Positions 11,584 through 22,626 are shown, numbered from the stretch's first letter. The stretch is DNA of 64,000 bases from Hypericum androsaemum (GCA_963995505.1 OZ023186.1:14453570-14517569); one strand, 5' to 3'. The notes: a model not told the origin generated them from the sequence alone. Program-made: numbers and translations.

Positions 11584-12831
11584 TTTTTTTAAGGGTGGCA
11601 CAAAACCTATATTAAACAAGCAGATTACAATACATGAGAAAAATACACATAACAAAGATACTAACACAGAACAGGAAACTACACGGTGAGGAGACTGAGA
11701 GACATGGGTGGAGGCGAAGGGCAGATGAAAGGCTACGAGAGCCGAATGTCCAAGGCAAAAACTGCCGAGACAATCTACGGCTAATAACCACGAGGTCGCA
11801 TCATAGACACAACCTCGTGGGCATTTGAATGCATACGAGATGCACGCAAATGAGAGCCAAGGTCGGACGAATCCAACTAAGACAAAGCTATCTACCTGCT
11901 CCACAGGGAAAGGTTTCAAGAGCCGAGCAGATATCATATCGAACATAGGTCAAAAGCAGATAAAAATAAAACAAAGCCACACTAAATCACAAGACAAACG
12001 CGATTCGTGATCAAAGGCAGCAACATAGATAGGAACGCAAAATATAGGCAATGAAAGCATGAACAGAACAAGAAAAATAAAGCGGCTAAGAAAATGAGCC
12101 AGTCTTGGTTGGCGACGACCCACCCCCGGGGACCACCGGTGGCCTCAAAACTAGCCTAGCAGGAACCAAGAGCTAAACGGCAGACGGATCGAAATAGCGG
12201 AACGACGATAAGAGGAAACAATGGACTGCGGATTCAGCAATCTCGGTGAGCGACAGTGAGGTGGCTGATGAGCGACGGTGCGGGTCTCGGAGAGCAATGT
12301 GCGGGCCTCGGTTAGGCAAGCGATGAGCTACAGCGACGAGCTGGGCACAAAACTCGGTGAGGTGAGTGATGAGCGACGGCAGAGCGGTGAGTGATGAGCG
12401 ACGGTGGAACTCGGTGAGGTGAGTGATGAGCGACAGTGAGGTGGCTGATGAGCGATGGTAGAGTAGAGACGGTGAGGTGGGCGATGAGCGACGGTGCGGG
12501 TCTCGGTGCACGAATAGCGGGTCTCAGTTAGGCGAGCGATGAGCGACGGCAGCAAGCTGGCGATGGCTGGGAGCTAGGACGGCGACGATCTTGGTGAGAG
12601 ACGGTGGGGCGGCGTGAAGTTGAGTGGCGAGCTGGGATTGGTGGAGGGAGGGGTGGTAGCGAGGGTGACGACGGCTAGGAGCTGGGACGGCGAAGGTAGC
12701 GGTGAGTGACGGTGGAAGGAAGAGGAAGATAGAAGATAAGCTCCACAAACAAAATATCTAGATATTTTGGAAGGGAGAGAGTACACCACAGTTCTTTTCT
12801 TTTTTGATAGGGAGAGAACCTTATCACGCGT
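11584..12831 (-). mobile_element. 1.25-kb retroposed sequence with perfect 17-bp TSD, family unknown
   Basis: The segment lies between two copies of TAACTTCACTTTATAGT (11567-11583 and 12832-12848). On the minus strand it ends in an A-run (TTTTTTT at the left edge on the plus strand), preceded by a 3' region resembling a transcript tail or LINE 3' end (TTGTAATCTGCTTGTTTAAT). The 5' half (12170-12740) is strikingly GC-rich and carries short repeats. No reverse transcriptase, endonuclease or other family motif is visible, so it was probably moved in trans by LINE machinery. It could be a non-autonomous LINE derivative, a large SINE-like element or a processed copy of a host RNA. The boundaries are well supported; the identity is unknown. 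Confidence 0.8.
12240..12560 (-). repeat. GC-rich short repeats around GATGAGCGACGGTG
   Basis: The plus-strand core GATGAGCGACGGTG (with variants) occurs about eight times at irregular spacing of 26-55 bp, separated by GGTGAGGTG and GGTCTCGG motifs. Opposite-strand reading frames through it are simple Ser/His/Pro-rich translations and I do not regard them as genes. Confidence 0.7.
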
Positions 12832-12848
12832 TAACTTCACTTTATAGT

Positions 12849-13458
12849 CTGGTTCTCTTTTCACTTTTTTTTCCGTAGCTGTCAATGGACATTTCACTAT
12901 CAATTTTCCGCTCACAGTTGAGCTAATCATTGTATGATTCTACGAATTCGAACATCGGTACTACGATAATGGCAGAGTACTTTTCAATGCGTGGTACAAT
13001 TTTTCAACGGCCCTCCGCAATCCGCCCATCGGCACACTTCTTCGTGTATTTAGAGTCCCGGTAGACATGTCCTCCAACGACGAGCAAGCTTTACGTATTG
13101 CTCCCCGGCCTTGCATTCAACTGATTGCAATGCCTACTGACCAAATCGTATTGGCAAGCTTCTGGAGAGAACAGGACAGATTATGAGGATTTACAATCCA
13201 TTGCCTTAATCCACTTGGCAATGTCTGCCCTGAATAATTTAATTTAGGTCAGAGGGATTACTGGTATAACATCTACGATTGAATTCATAAAAGCATAGAC
13301 TTCGGGTAATTCTTTGAAGAAATTTTTTTTTTCTCCTCCCTTTCTTTCCAATGGCTATTTTGCTTGTCTCAAAGAAAGATGTTAGCTGGTGGTATACTAA
13401 CTGACGGACTCCTAGAAGTAAAAATAAAAATAAAAATAAAAAACAAAAACAAACAGTT
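12849..13458. other. intergenic DNA between the retroposon and tRNA-Val
   Basis: No complete gene is visible. A moderately GC-rich stretch at about 12990-13240 looks less random than its neighbours, but I could not assign an exon or protein. The end is a run of A-rich repeats that is the T-rich 3' flank of the tRNA on the other strand. Confidence 0.4.
13410..13458 (-). terminator. T-rich pol III terminator region of tRNA-Val
   Basis: On the minus strand, immediately downstream of the tRNA 3' end, the sequence contains several runs of four or more T (TTTTTG, TTTTTTATTTTTATTTTT), the standard RNA polymerase III termination signal. Confidence 0.75.
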
Positions 13459-13530
13459 GTTGCTGCCCAGGATCGAACTGGAGACCTTTAGTGTGTAAGA
13501 CTAACGTGATAACCACTACACCACAGCAAC
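13459..13530 (-). tRNA. tRNA-Val (anticodon UAC)
   Basis: The 72-nt minus-strand sequence folds as a full cloverleaf. The acceptor stem GTTGCTG pairs with CAGCAAC over seven base pairs. The D arm contains the A-box-like GTGTAGTGGTTATCAC. The anticodon stem TTAGT/ACTAA encloses loop CTTACAC with anticodon UAC, which reads GUA valine codons. The T arm is TCCAG-TTCGATC-CTGGG and contains the B box. No intron and no encoded CCA are present, as is normal for a nuclear gene. A CAA motif lies just upstream (GCCAACGA) and T-runs follow. It has every mark of an intact gene. Confidence 0.95.
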
Positions 13531-16528
13531 TCGTTGGCTCTGAAATATCCAATTTATAAATTTTCGTAATCAAAGTTCTGAAACTTATAATTCTTGGGCC
13601 AATGTAGAAGCTGGCCCGGGAAGCGAATCCAACACGATCCAAATTTCTTATTCCTGAGTATTTAATATTACTATATAAACTTGAAACATTTTTGATTAAG
13701 TTAAAACAAACTCACCTAAATACCGTGATATTTACCTAAATATGGTAAATATAATATTTACCTCTATTAGATGTATGAATCAACAAAACAAAAAATCCAG
13801 ACAGAAGCACCTTTCCCATATCACATCCGACGCATCAGACACCAACCAGAATATAAAAGTGTCGAATCCCATTCAAGCACAAAGAAGCACGACCAAGTAT
13901 ATAGAGCATCTCAGTGAAGGTATGTACACTAGTCATTGTCAATTCCTATGAATTTTTCTGGGGTCACACCCTTTTTCTATTTCTTCTTATTATCCTTTTG
14001 TAATCCCGACACTAAAAAATGTTTGTAGACTTGGTTTTTGGCACTCTAATGAGTTGTCATTCAATATCACGCTCTAGCATTTGTTTTGCTCGGTCAAAAA
14101 AAAATTAAGATACAACCCTACTTAGAAATCAACATTTAGAGTAGATTTGTGTTCTAACATTATTTTTTGTCGAAACTGTCGGTATTTTTGTATATCTGTT
14201 AAACCGACTATTCTAAATCAAAGTTGGATATAGTCTTAAAATAACCAATACACACGTTTATATTTCCCCTAAAAAAATACACGTTGATATTTAGAACATT
14301 TACATTTAAATTTCCGCACCCTTTTCATTGTGCAACTAACATAATCAATTAGGACCTAACCCGGAGCCTGTGAACCAATTACTCTCCAAATATTCAACCA
14401 GAAATGAGATCATCCTGCGATTAATTAATAGCCACACGGATTATATATAATGCGACGGGTAAGCCTAATTAGATCTCGAAGTTACAGGCATGCCACGTGT
14501 GACCCAACTTATATATCTAATTTCCTGTACCCACAGGCCAAAAATGGCTGGACCTCTAGTTACCTATCCTTATACTAGCAGATTAAGGACACCAATTTCA
14601 GTGATTCAGCATTGGATACGTATGAGACATCGGTTTTAATTTGTTCCTCTCACGAAAGATCACATAGTAGTTTGGTATATGAACGTGTATTTTTTTTATT
14701 GCATCGGTATTCAGACACTCACTGAATCGATTAATTAAACTTGATAAAAATTTTAGAAAATGATAAATATTTTCTTAACAAATATTTAATATTACAATGT
14801 TTCAAGTCTCGGAAAACCCTTTCACATCTAAGTTCTTTGTGTTGGTATATGAAATGCATAACCAGTGAAGCTAGAGAGTGATGAGTACGAAGTGTTTTGG
14901 AGAATCAAAATTGAGGTAGCCATTCGAAGGTGTATTGGGTCTCCAGCTGTGAAGGTAGAGAGCACGTAGGATGGTTCAAGAGATGTCTTGAACTGTCCAC
15001 GTGTCACGTTAGTCGATGATGTTGAAACTTTTTATACTGAAAAATACAACATGGTTTGGCTTTACTCAAAGTGCCAGAGGGAACTGGATATCTTGTTTTC
15101 TTTTCAATTTTCGACCACGGCAGGCTCTGAGTTTTGGTTGTAGTAAGAGCTAGTCTTGTCCATATATTATAGGAAACGTTCCTTTTAGTATTCGTATTTT
15201 TTATTTTGTTTTATCTATTTTGATGAAAGTAATTTTCCGAAAATTTCAATTTTTAAATTTTCTGAATTTTTAATTTTTCAATTTTGAATTATAAGAGTTA
15301 TGAGTATTTTTTTAGAAAAGTTATTGGAAGTCAAAATATTCATGGATGTAACTAAAGAAATTTTCGTTCTTAAACCACATCTTACTAGTATAGAAATGCT
15401 TAGAAAAAATATATCCACAGATCTAATTGCTGAAGTCCGAGGCTTCTATTGATCTACCAAAGGTTTAATTCCGCATTAACTCATGGCATAGGAAAAGACA
15501 ATTTGTGTCAATTTGATATTTTCAGCACTGATTGACTTGGTGCTTCAAAGCATTAAGTTAACATGAAAGTGACAAGTAGTGGCATTCTATTGCATGTACA
15601 TCAATTCTATATACACTCAATAAGGAGGATAATAGAAGAAAAATCCTAGGAAAAAAATAAGTTGACAATATGACAATATATAATTCCAATGGGTAGCAAT
15701 GATAAGGAACTTATTGGGGAAGCAACAGGAGGAATCTTTTTGAGTTCATACAGACACTTAAGCATGTAACTATCTATATGTTATACGTTCTCGTGTAATA
15801 ATAGGTCTCGAGTTTGAATCTTTTAAAAATAGAGTTGTAAAATATTTGTTGAGAAAACATTAGTATTTTTTAAATGTTTTATTCGGTTCGAATTTAGATT
15901 AACTAAAGTGAAAGTTCAGAAACTAGGTATTATTAACCCAAAAATCTATATGTTATATGTATTCAACGTGTGGAGGTTGTTCACCGTAATGTTGAAATTG
16001 TATAATATTAGAGGATGGTATTGATTTGTTGTGGTATACGGGGATAATAATGGGGAAGTAATTAGATGACAAAATGATGAGGCCCCTCACTACATGTGCC
16101 AATGTATAATGACGAGGATGTATTTAGACATCCCACGCAACACATATCCACATGTTCCGCTTAACAACATTCGCTCAAACGTGCACAAAACCAACTCCCC
16201 TCTAACACTATGGAAAAAGTGTTGAGTGAGTTAAACAACGGATTATATCTACATCAAATTATCAAATACGATTTTTGGAGAAGTCAACACATTACAGTAA
16301 ATGTATGACGTGTATAAATGTCGTTAAATATATAGAAAAAGTCACAAATCTTGATAATGACGCTTGATAAACATAAAAAAGAATGTCTGATGTAACCATT
16401 TGGCATCAATTTACTTAGATGTTAATAGAAAAAAACGTTAATAAAAATAATAAGAAATTTTTATTATGATAAAGCACATGTGCTTTTTATTTGTAAAGCA
16501 CATGTACTTTTTATTTGTAAATATAAAT
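13531..16528. other. gene-free intergenic DNA with SINE-like repeat copies
   Basis: No protein-coding gene is supported. Two copies of a dispersed repeat of about 110 bp (GAGTTCGAATC... TTAAATATTT ... TAGATTAATCG) are at about 14716-14816 (minus) and 15805-15925 (plus). A short duplicated motif AAAGCACATGTGCTTTTTATTTGT lies at about 16474-16520. The remainder is AT-rich without recognisable structure. Confidence 0.45.
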
Positions 16529-17043
16529 TTTTATGCCAAGAATTACATATATCAGAGTGTGAATCTTAAACTCCCATCAAAATGTCTTACCTCTTGTACA
16601 ACTAGTCCAAATGCTCTTTGGGTAAATCATATTTGCTTTTGGCCTTGTTTGACTATGAGCAACTAGTTTTTCACGCAAAAGTTAGGATGACACAAAATTA
16701 ATCGACTAGTCAATTTTTTTATTATAGAAAGATGAATGAACATATATCATCTAATTTCTTATTAATGGTTAGTTTGATTTAAATAAAGAAAAAAGTCTAT
16801 TTTAGTACCCTATGGTATCGTAAAAAATTATTTTAAGTTCCTGTGGTAAAAAATCCATCAATTGAGTCAAACAGCAGCCAATTAACATTACTTAGGTATT
16901 CGGGCAGCTGTCTGAATCGAGCTGGTTGAAACGACGTCGTTTTAGTGACGACGTGTCACGCTACATCAGATTTTCTAGCATACTTGTAACATGACATGGC
17001 AAGGTGATAAAATATCAAAATAATCACTGATTCATTTATAATA

Positions 17044-18080
17044 GGATAAATTACTATAGCAGTTCTCTTGTTAGACTTAATTGATAATTTAGTCCCTCTA
17101 GTTTCGAAAAATATTATGACATCCCTCGTCTTCGATTTTATTATACATTTAGGTCCCTAAATCACGTTAGCAACTCTCTTTTTTTCGTCACTGAAATGAC
17201 AAAAATACCTTTAGTAAACAAAAAAATGCATCCCCTTCCTTGGATTGGATCCCTTTTGGCCGCCGGCGACGTCACACCCAATTCTGAAAAAAAGACGAAT
17301 CCCGACCAAATCTACTCAACCCCATCATCCCGTCCCGCCATCACATTGGTTCATCCCAACCAAATTGACTCATCCCCTTCGTCCCGTCCCGCCGTCGCAT
17401 CAGTTCATCTCGACCAAATCGACTCATCCCCTTCGTCCCGTCCCATTGTCGCACTGATTCATCCCGACCCAATTGATTCATCCTCTTCATCCCGTCCCAC
17501 CCTCGCGTGGCTGAGGATGAACAGACATCGTTGGGCCTCGGCGGGGAGGTCCTCGTACAAGCCCTTCTATTTTTTATACTTCTTGCTGCTAATTTTTTTT
17601 GTCGTCGTTGGAATTAACAATTGGTGGTTCTGAATAGTTATCTCATTTCTCAACAATTTTTTTATCTTTTAAAAAGTGAATCGATTTATTAACAGTTGGT
17701 GGTTATTAATTGATTTAATCACTTATAAAAGAAAGCAATTCATGATTCTTGGGGGAGAGGGGGGGTTGGATGTGGCAGGGGTTAAGATACAGAGAGTGAG
17801 AGGAGAGAGGTGGAGCGGAAGTTGATCGGAGTTTGCTGGAGAAGATAACCGGAAGTTGTTGTTCACCAGAAAAACTCACCGGAGAAGATGACCCGAGACA
17901 TGGGTTAACTGGACAAGGGTATTTTTGTCATTTTAATAACAAAAAAAATTGCCGATGACATCAGCGAGGGACCGAAAGTATAATAAAATCAAACATGAGG
18001 TACGGGAAGATTATTTTTGAAACTAGAGGGACTAAATTATCGATTAAGTCAAATAAGAAAGATGCTACAGTAATTTTCTC
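17044..18080. mobile_element. MULE-B: non-autonomous Mutator-like element, 9-bp TSD
   Basis: A perfect 9-bp TSD TTTATAATA is at 17035-17043 and 18081-18089. The left end GGATAAATTACTATAGCAG and the right end read inward GAGAAAATTACTGTAGCAT open long inverted repeats of about 170 bp that share AATTTAGTCCCTCTAGTTTC and AAAATGACAAAAATACC. A 9-bp TSD with long TIRs is the Mutator-like signature. No transposase is encoded. Confidence 0.92.
17196..17633 (+). other. open reading frame with 54-bp repeats inside MULE-B
   Basis: A 145-codon frame has four imperfect repeats of about 18 residues (HPDQIDSSPSSRPAVALV-like) from about 17298 to 17510, followed by a hydrophobic stretch (FYFLYFLLLIFFVVVG) near the C terminus. 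The start lies inside the TIR, as happens when MULEs capture or generate sequence. Repeat-driven openness could explain it without selection. I do not recognise a family and see no proof of expression. Confidence 0.3.
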
Positions 18081-18502
18081 TTTATAATATTAATAAAAAA
18101 TCCATTATTTATCCCTCTCTTTCAAAAACACCCCTCGTCCTCTTCCCTTCTCTTCCTCCCACCTTCACCTTCTTATCCAATTCCATCACCTTCACCCATT
18201 ATTTATCCAATTCCATTGATTTAAAAAAAACTCCTGGATCTAGTTTTATGCCAAGAATTACATATATCAGAGTGTGAATCCTAAACTCTCATCAAATTGT
18301 CTTACCTCTTGTACGGCTAGTCCAAATGTTCTTTGGTTAAAGCACATTTGTTTTTGGCCTTGTTTGACTATGAGCAACTAGATTTTGAGGCACAAGTCAG
18401 GATGACACAAAATTAACCGACTAGTTGATTTTTTTATTATAGAAAGATCAATGAACATATATCATCTAAGTTCTTATTAATGGTTAGCTTGATTTAAATA
18501 AA

Positions 18503-19938
18503 GAGAAAAGTCTAGTTTAGTACTCTGTAGTATCGTAAAAAATTATTTTAATATCTTGTAATAAAAAACTCATCAATCGAGTCAAACAGCAGCCAATTAA
18601 CATCACTTATGTCAACGAGCAGCTGCCCGAATCAAGCTGGTTGAAACGACGTCGTTTTAACCAGCTTGATGTGGTAAGCCATATCAGATTTTCTAGTATA
18701 CTTGTAACATGACATGGCAAGGTGATAAAATATCAAAATAACTACTGATTCATTTATAATATTATTAAAAAACCCAATATTTATCCCTCTCTTTCAAAAA
18801 CACCCCTCTTCCTCCCACCTTCACCTTCACCTTCCCCTTCACCTTCACCTTCACCTTCACCTTCTTATCCAATTCCATCGATTCCAATTCCATCACCTTC
18901 ACCCATTATTTATCCAATTCTATTGATTCCAAACAAAACAAACTCCTGAATCTAGCCCTTCTTGCTAAAATTAAATCAAATCATCGGCTTCCACTTATTG
19001 CTCTACTTTCCTAAACCCAACTCCTGGATCTAGCCCTTGCATTCTCAGTCAACGCTCAATGCTTCGTCAATGGCACTTTCTAACTAGACGAGGAGAAGAT
19101 AAGTGGTGGGTGGTGTTAGGGGGGTTGGTGGTGAAAATGGCAGTAAGAGATGTCGGGCCACCACCACCCCGTCCCTCTCCTTCCTCCTCCCTTCGAGGAT
19201 CCCCTGGACGATGGCTGAGATGTCGGGGCTCCTAAAGGGCTTCCCTTTCAAAAGCCTGACGATGTTCTTGTAGGGCTTGTCGGGGAGGGACCCGAAATCG
19301 GAGAGGGAGTAGAGGAAGGGGTGGTCGAGGTTCTCGACGAGGTTGCGACGACGGGTAGGCCTGCGGGGAGTGGCGGCGGTTGAGGAGGAGGAGGAGAGGA
19401 CGGATGGAGAAGGAGAGGGCAATAAGGAGGAGGGGTTTTGGGGATAAGAGATTTGGATGCTTGGCTTCCTTCTTCCACGCATTTGCCATTGAAACGGATC
19501 GATTATGTTTGTGATTTTTTTGGAATCGATGGAATTGGATAAATAATGGATGAAGGTGATGGAATTGGATAAGAAGGTGAAGGTGAAGGTGAAGGTTAAG
19601 GTGGGAGGAAGAGAAGGGAGGTCGACGAGGGTGTTTTGAAAGAGAGGAATAAATAATGGGTTTTTAAATAATATTATAAATAAATTAGTGATTATTTTGA
19701 TATTTTATCACCTTCCCATGTCATGTTACAAGTATGCTAGAAAATTTGACGTGGCGTGTCACGTCGTTACTAAAATGACATCTTTCAACTAGCTCGATTC
19801 GGGCAGGTTTAAGCAGCTGCTCGTGGACTTAAGTAATGTTAATTGGCTGTTGTTTGACTCGATTGATAGATTTTTTATTACAAGATATTAAAATAATTTT
19901 TTGCCGGATACCACATGGTACTAAAATAGATTTTTTTC
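18503..19938. mobile_element. MULE-A copy 2: complete Pack-MULE-like element, 9-bp TSD
   Basis: A 9-bp TSD TTAAATAAA is at 18494-18502 and 19939-19947. Ends GAGAAAAGTCTAGTTTAGTAC and, from the right, GAAAAAAATCTATTTTAGTACC open inverted arms of about 420 bp. The arms include CTCTCTTTCAAAA and a CACCTTCACC tract near their inner ends. The centre (about 18960-19490) is GC-rich and unlike the arms, the usual picture when a MULE has picked up other DNA. No transposase is present. Confidence 0.9.
19084..19489 (-). pseudogene. GC-rich open frame in MULE-A, possible captured gene fragment
   Basis: Two overlapping minus-strand frames are open here. The one from 19482 to 19084 is 132 codons: a Ser/Pro-rich, basic N-terminal part, then a natural-looking globular stretch (NLVENLDHPFLYSLSDFGSLPDKPYKNIVRLLKG, written here only as far as 19 residues matter: HPFLYSLSDFG and KPYKNIVRLLKGKPF), ending in low-complexity sequence next to the TIR. 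It looks like the first exon of a host gene picked up by the transposon. I could not name the donor gene. Composition is much richer in GC than the flanks. Confidence 0.4.
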
Positions 19939-19947
19939 TTAAATAAA

Positions 19948-21528
19948 ACTAGTGGTGACATACATAGAAGAAGAAAATAAAATATTCAGAAGTTCCTTTT
20001 ATGGAATCGGAAAATAATTTTATTCAACACCTTTATGGTAACATACATACAAAGTTAGCCTCAACCATTTGCACTAGAGGTGCAAAAGGTAAATGAACTA
20101 ATTCAAGTCAGGCGTGTTACACATAATATTCAGAAGTGTCTAAAGTTTGATAATAATAATTAAATAAAAAAATTTCCATAAAAAAGTCAAATAAAGAATA
20201 TTAAATTCTATTTTTCAAATTCAGAGAATAATTTACTAGAAATTTACTTCCCCGTACTTCTTCAAAAGAAAATATTCATGGGCATCTTCTTGTATTCCAC
20301 CGACGGTTGTGTCCATTTCGAAAGGTGGAACGGTAATGGGTATCGAGTACATGGTATTGACCAATTTTACCATACACTGTGACTAAAATGGAGGGTTGTG
20401 GGTGGCAATTGTGAGTGCCACTAATTGGACATTGTATGTGCAATTTATAATAATAATAGTCCAAATTCTGTGGTATACGAGAGTTAGCTGTATCTTTCTT
20501 GAAGGTATCTAAAAAAATGGTGTGGGTGGCCCACCTTGTAGTGGGATTATTTCAGTTAAGTTGAGTGACTTGTAAAGTAAGTGATAGAAAATAGTTGGTT
20601 AATTAGGTGTAACGAGTAGGATTGAGACTCAAAGCAGGGTGGACCTTTAACAAATTAAAAAAGAAAAAAGGGTAATAGGAAAATGGAAGGTACAGGTGGA
20701 TACACAAGGAATATGGATAGTAACCAACTCATCTTTTTATCCATTTATTCCTTTATCAATTAATTGGAAACAACCCATATTTGGTTGAGACGGAGAGCGC
20801 ATTGAATCCACGAAAAAGTTGTCATAAATTAATTAAGAGTTTAAGTTCGAATCCTGATAAATATAACAGTGTTAAATATTTATTATAAAATTTTATCGTT
20901 ATTAAAAATTTTATCCGACTTGATTTTAGATGAATCGATTAAGTGAAGATTATACAAAGGGACATCCTAATCCACGATGTTCAGTTGTGGTGGCAGTGAT
21001 GCCGATCTCATGATCATTCTCTCCCATACTCACAGGAATTATACGAACTCGCATCAAAAAGAGAGAAAAAACGAATTTGGGAAATAAAAGAAAAGTGAAT
21101 TGAAAAAAAGAGAGAGTGGAAAAGGAAGCAAGAAAAAAGATGCGGCCATATGAGTTATGACTCACTTTTCGTGAAGGAAAGACAACGATAACACCAGCCA
21201 CTTGCTTACTCAAAGTATTCAACTTTTTTTTAGGGTAGATTACATCCAACTTAACAATAATAGAAAGAAATTAAATCCTGGCATTGAGGATTAAATTCTG
21301 TCATTGTCATAGTGTAAAAAGTTTTACCTTTTAAAAAAAATAGAAAGAAATTAAATGGGCCTAAGAATTCAAAGAATTTCATATTAATGCATATGAGTGG
21401 AAAATTTAACATCCAAAATAATAAATGTCACCAATTATAAAAAATATCCCCAAATTAATTGATCCTCAGAAGGACCTATCTACCCCTTTTATTTATTCTA
21501 TCTCTTACCCCACCTATACATATATTGT
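19948..21528. other. 3' intergenic region of the ZAT5-like gene
   Basis: No gene is supported. A copy of the dispersed repeat of about 110 bp lies at about 20843-20950 (AAGTTCGAATCCTGATAAA onward). The part next to the zinc-finger stop codon at 21529 presumably holds its 3' UTR; I did not fix a polyadenylation site. Confidence 0.4.
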
Positions 21529-22626
21529 TCAATAATGGCAGTCCACCAAGGTAGAGGCGGAGAATACTAGAGCTTGCTTAGTAGTAACAAACTCGAACTT
21601 GGGTTCACGGTGGTGTTGGTGCTGGTAGTGGTCGTCCTCCGGGGCCGGCAGGTTCAAATCCAACGATAGGACGGTCTTCGGCTTGATCGTCCGATGATCT
21701 TGACCGGTAAATCCGTTACCACTTGGCCCAACTTGAGTAACGATAGTATTGCTACTATTGTTGGTCGTATTGGCCCTGTGCCTCCTCATGTGACCACCAA
21801 GAGCCTGACCCGAATTGAACTCTGACCCACAAATAGAGCACTCATGGACCTTGGCAACCTTGTTAATGTTGTTCCCTTGATGACTTTTGTTCGGATTCGG
21901 ATTCGGATTGGTGGTGTTGCTTGGTGTCCCGATTTGGAGGGAGACGTGGACATGATCCTTGGGGCTAGGACAATAAGGAGATGTCTTGTTCAATGAGCAA
22001 TCTTCAAGCTTGATGTTGTCTAGCAACAAGGGCAAGCAGCTTGTGGAAGGAGGCGGCTTCTTGGTCGTCGACTCTTGATCAGCTGTTGGCTTAGGCCTCT
22101 TGTGGCTAGCCCTGTGACCACCTAGAGCTTGGAAAGATGGGAAGCTACGGTTACAAGTTTTGCACTCGTAGACATAGAAGCTAGCCTTGTTACTGGCTGT
22201 CGCGAATGATGAGGTGGCAAAATCGGAGAATTTTCGAGCCATTTTACTAATTCCAGAAGAATTGGTATTAGTAAAAGTAGGATTAGGGGTAGGAGTAGTA
22301 CTGGTAAATATTTTTCTTGCTTGCCTTGGACCATCTCCCTGGGCCAATAGGATCAAACAATTGGCCATGTCTTCCTCCTCTTCGGTGCTCTCGTAAACAT
22401 CACTAGAAGTTGTAGTAGAGGAAAATACCGAGCAATTTTCCTCTACTACAACTTCTTGTTTTTCTCCACCTCCTTCTCTTTTTTTGCAACCGCTGGACGA
22501 TGAGCTAGCGGTTAGCCCTGCCTTGTACGGGGAGGAGGAACGCTGGCGCTTGGTCCTCCTCCCTTTGACTACGAGGGCTCGATCGTTCGACCCCATGATG
22601 GAATCTTCTCCAATTTCCATCTCCAT
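21529..22626 (-). CDS. ZAT5: C2H2 zinc-finger transcriptional repressor, ZAT5-like (two QALGGH fingers, EAR motif)
   Basis: Intronless, 365 residues. Order: basic nuclear-localisation box KGRRTKRQR (about 21-29); acidic linker and L-box EEDMANCLILLAQ (about 84-96); first finger CX2C..QALGGHRASH (about 155-175); second finger CX2C..QALGGHMRRH (about 263-283); C-terminal EAR repression motif LDLNLP (about 322-327). This is the plant C1-2i zinc-finger layout. Such proteins bind DNA in the nucleus and usually recruit TOPLESS-type corepressors in stress or developmental responses. The frame is open to an ATG at 22887, but that lies upstream of a TATA box at 22833-22842. The ATG at 22626 is the first one downstream and precedes the NLS by the expected distance, so I start there. 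No damage is seen. ZAT5 is a family-level name; close paralogues are possible. Confidence 0.9.
   Translation of the reverse strand: MEMEIGEDSIMGSNDRALVVKGRRTKRQRSSSPYKAGLTASSSSSGCKKREGGGEKQEVVVEENCSVFSSTTTSSDVYESTEEEEDMANCLILLAQGDGPRQARKIFTSTTPTPNPTFTNTNSSGISKMARKFSDFATSSFATASNKASFYVYECKTCNRSFPSFQALGGHRASHKRPKPTADQESTTKKPPPSTSCLPLLLDNIKLEDCSLNKTSPYCPSPKDHVHVSLQIGTPSNTTNPNPNPNKSHQGNNINKVAKVHECSICGSEFNSGQALGGHMRRHRANTTNNSSNTIVTQVGPSGNGFTGQDHRTIKPKTVLSLDLNLPAPEDDHYQHQHHREPKFEFVTTKQALVFSASTLVDCHY

Larger units (their letters stand above)
16788..18243. mobile_element. MULE-A copy 1, truncated, containing MULE-B
   Basis: After TTAAATAAA (16779-16787) the arm GAAAAAAGTCTATTTTAGTACC begins, as in the complete MULE-A at 18503. 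The arm runs to 17043, is interrupted by MULE-B (17044-18080), resumes at 18090 with TTTATCCCTCTCTTTC and the CACCTTCACC repeats, and stops near 18243 at the duplication junction. There is no right arm. Confidence 0.8.
16529..18955 (+). repeat. tandem duplication of MULE-A left half plus its left flank
   Basis: Sequence starting TTTTATGCCAAGAATTAC at 16529 recurs at 18244. In both copies about 260 bp of flank run into TTAAATAAA and then the left arm of MULE-A. The first unit stops at CTCCTGGATCTAG near 18243, where the second begins. Without the nested MULE-B the first unit is about 670 bp. The second unit lacks MULE-B, so MULE-B inserted after the duplication. Confidence 0.85.

Noticed and set aside
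11572..11946. 124-codon minus-strand frame at the end of the retroposon
   Set aside because: It crosses the TSD and A-run into flanking DNA, so it is not a natural gene.
12173..12930. Four overlapping minus-strand frames with Ser/His/Pro-rich translations
   Set aside because: They are translations of the GC-rich short repeats in different frames; openness follows from composition and none has a recognisable domain.
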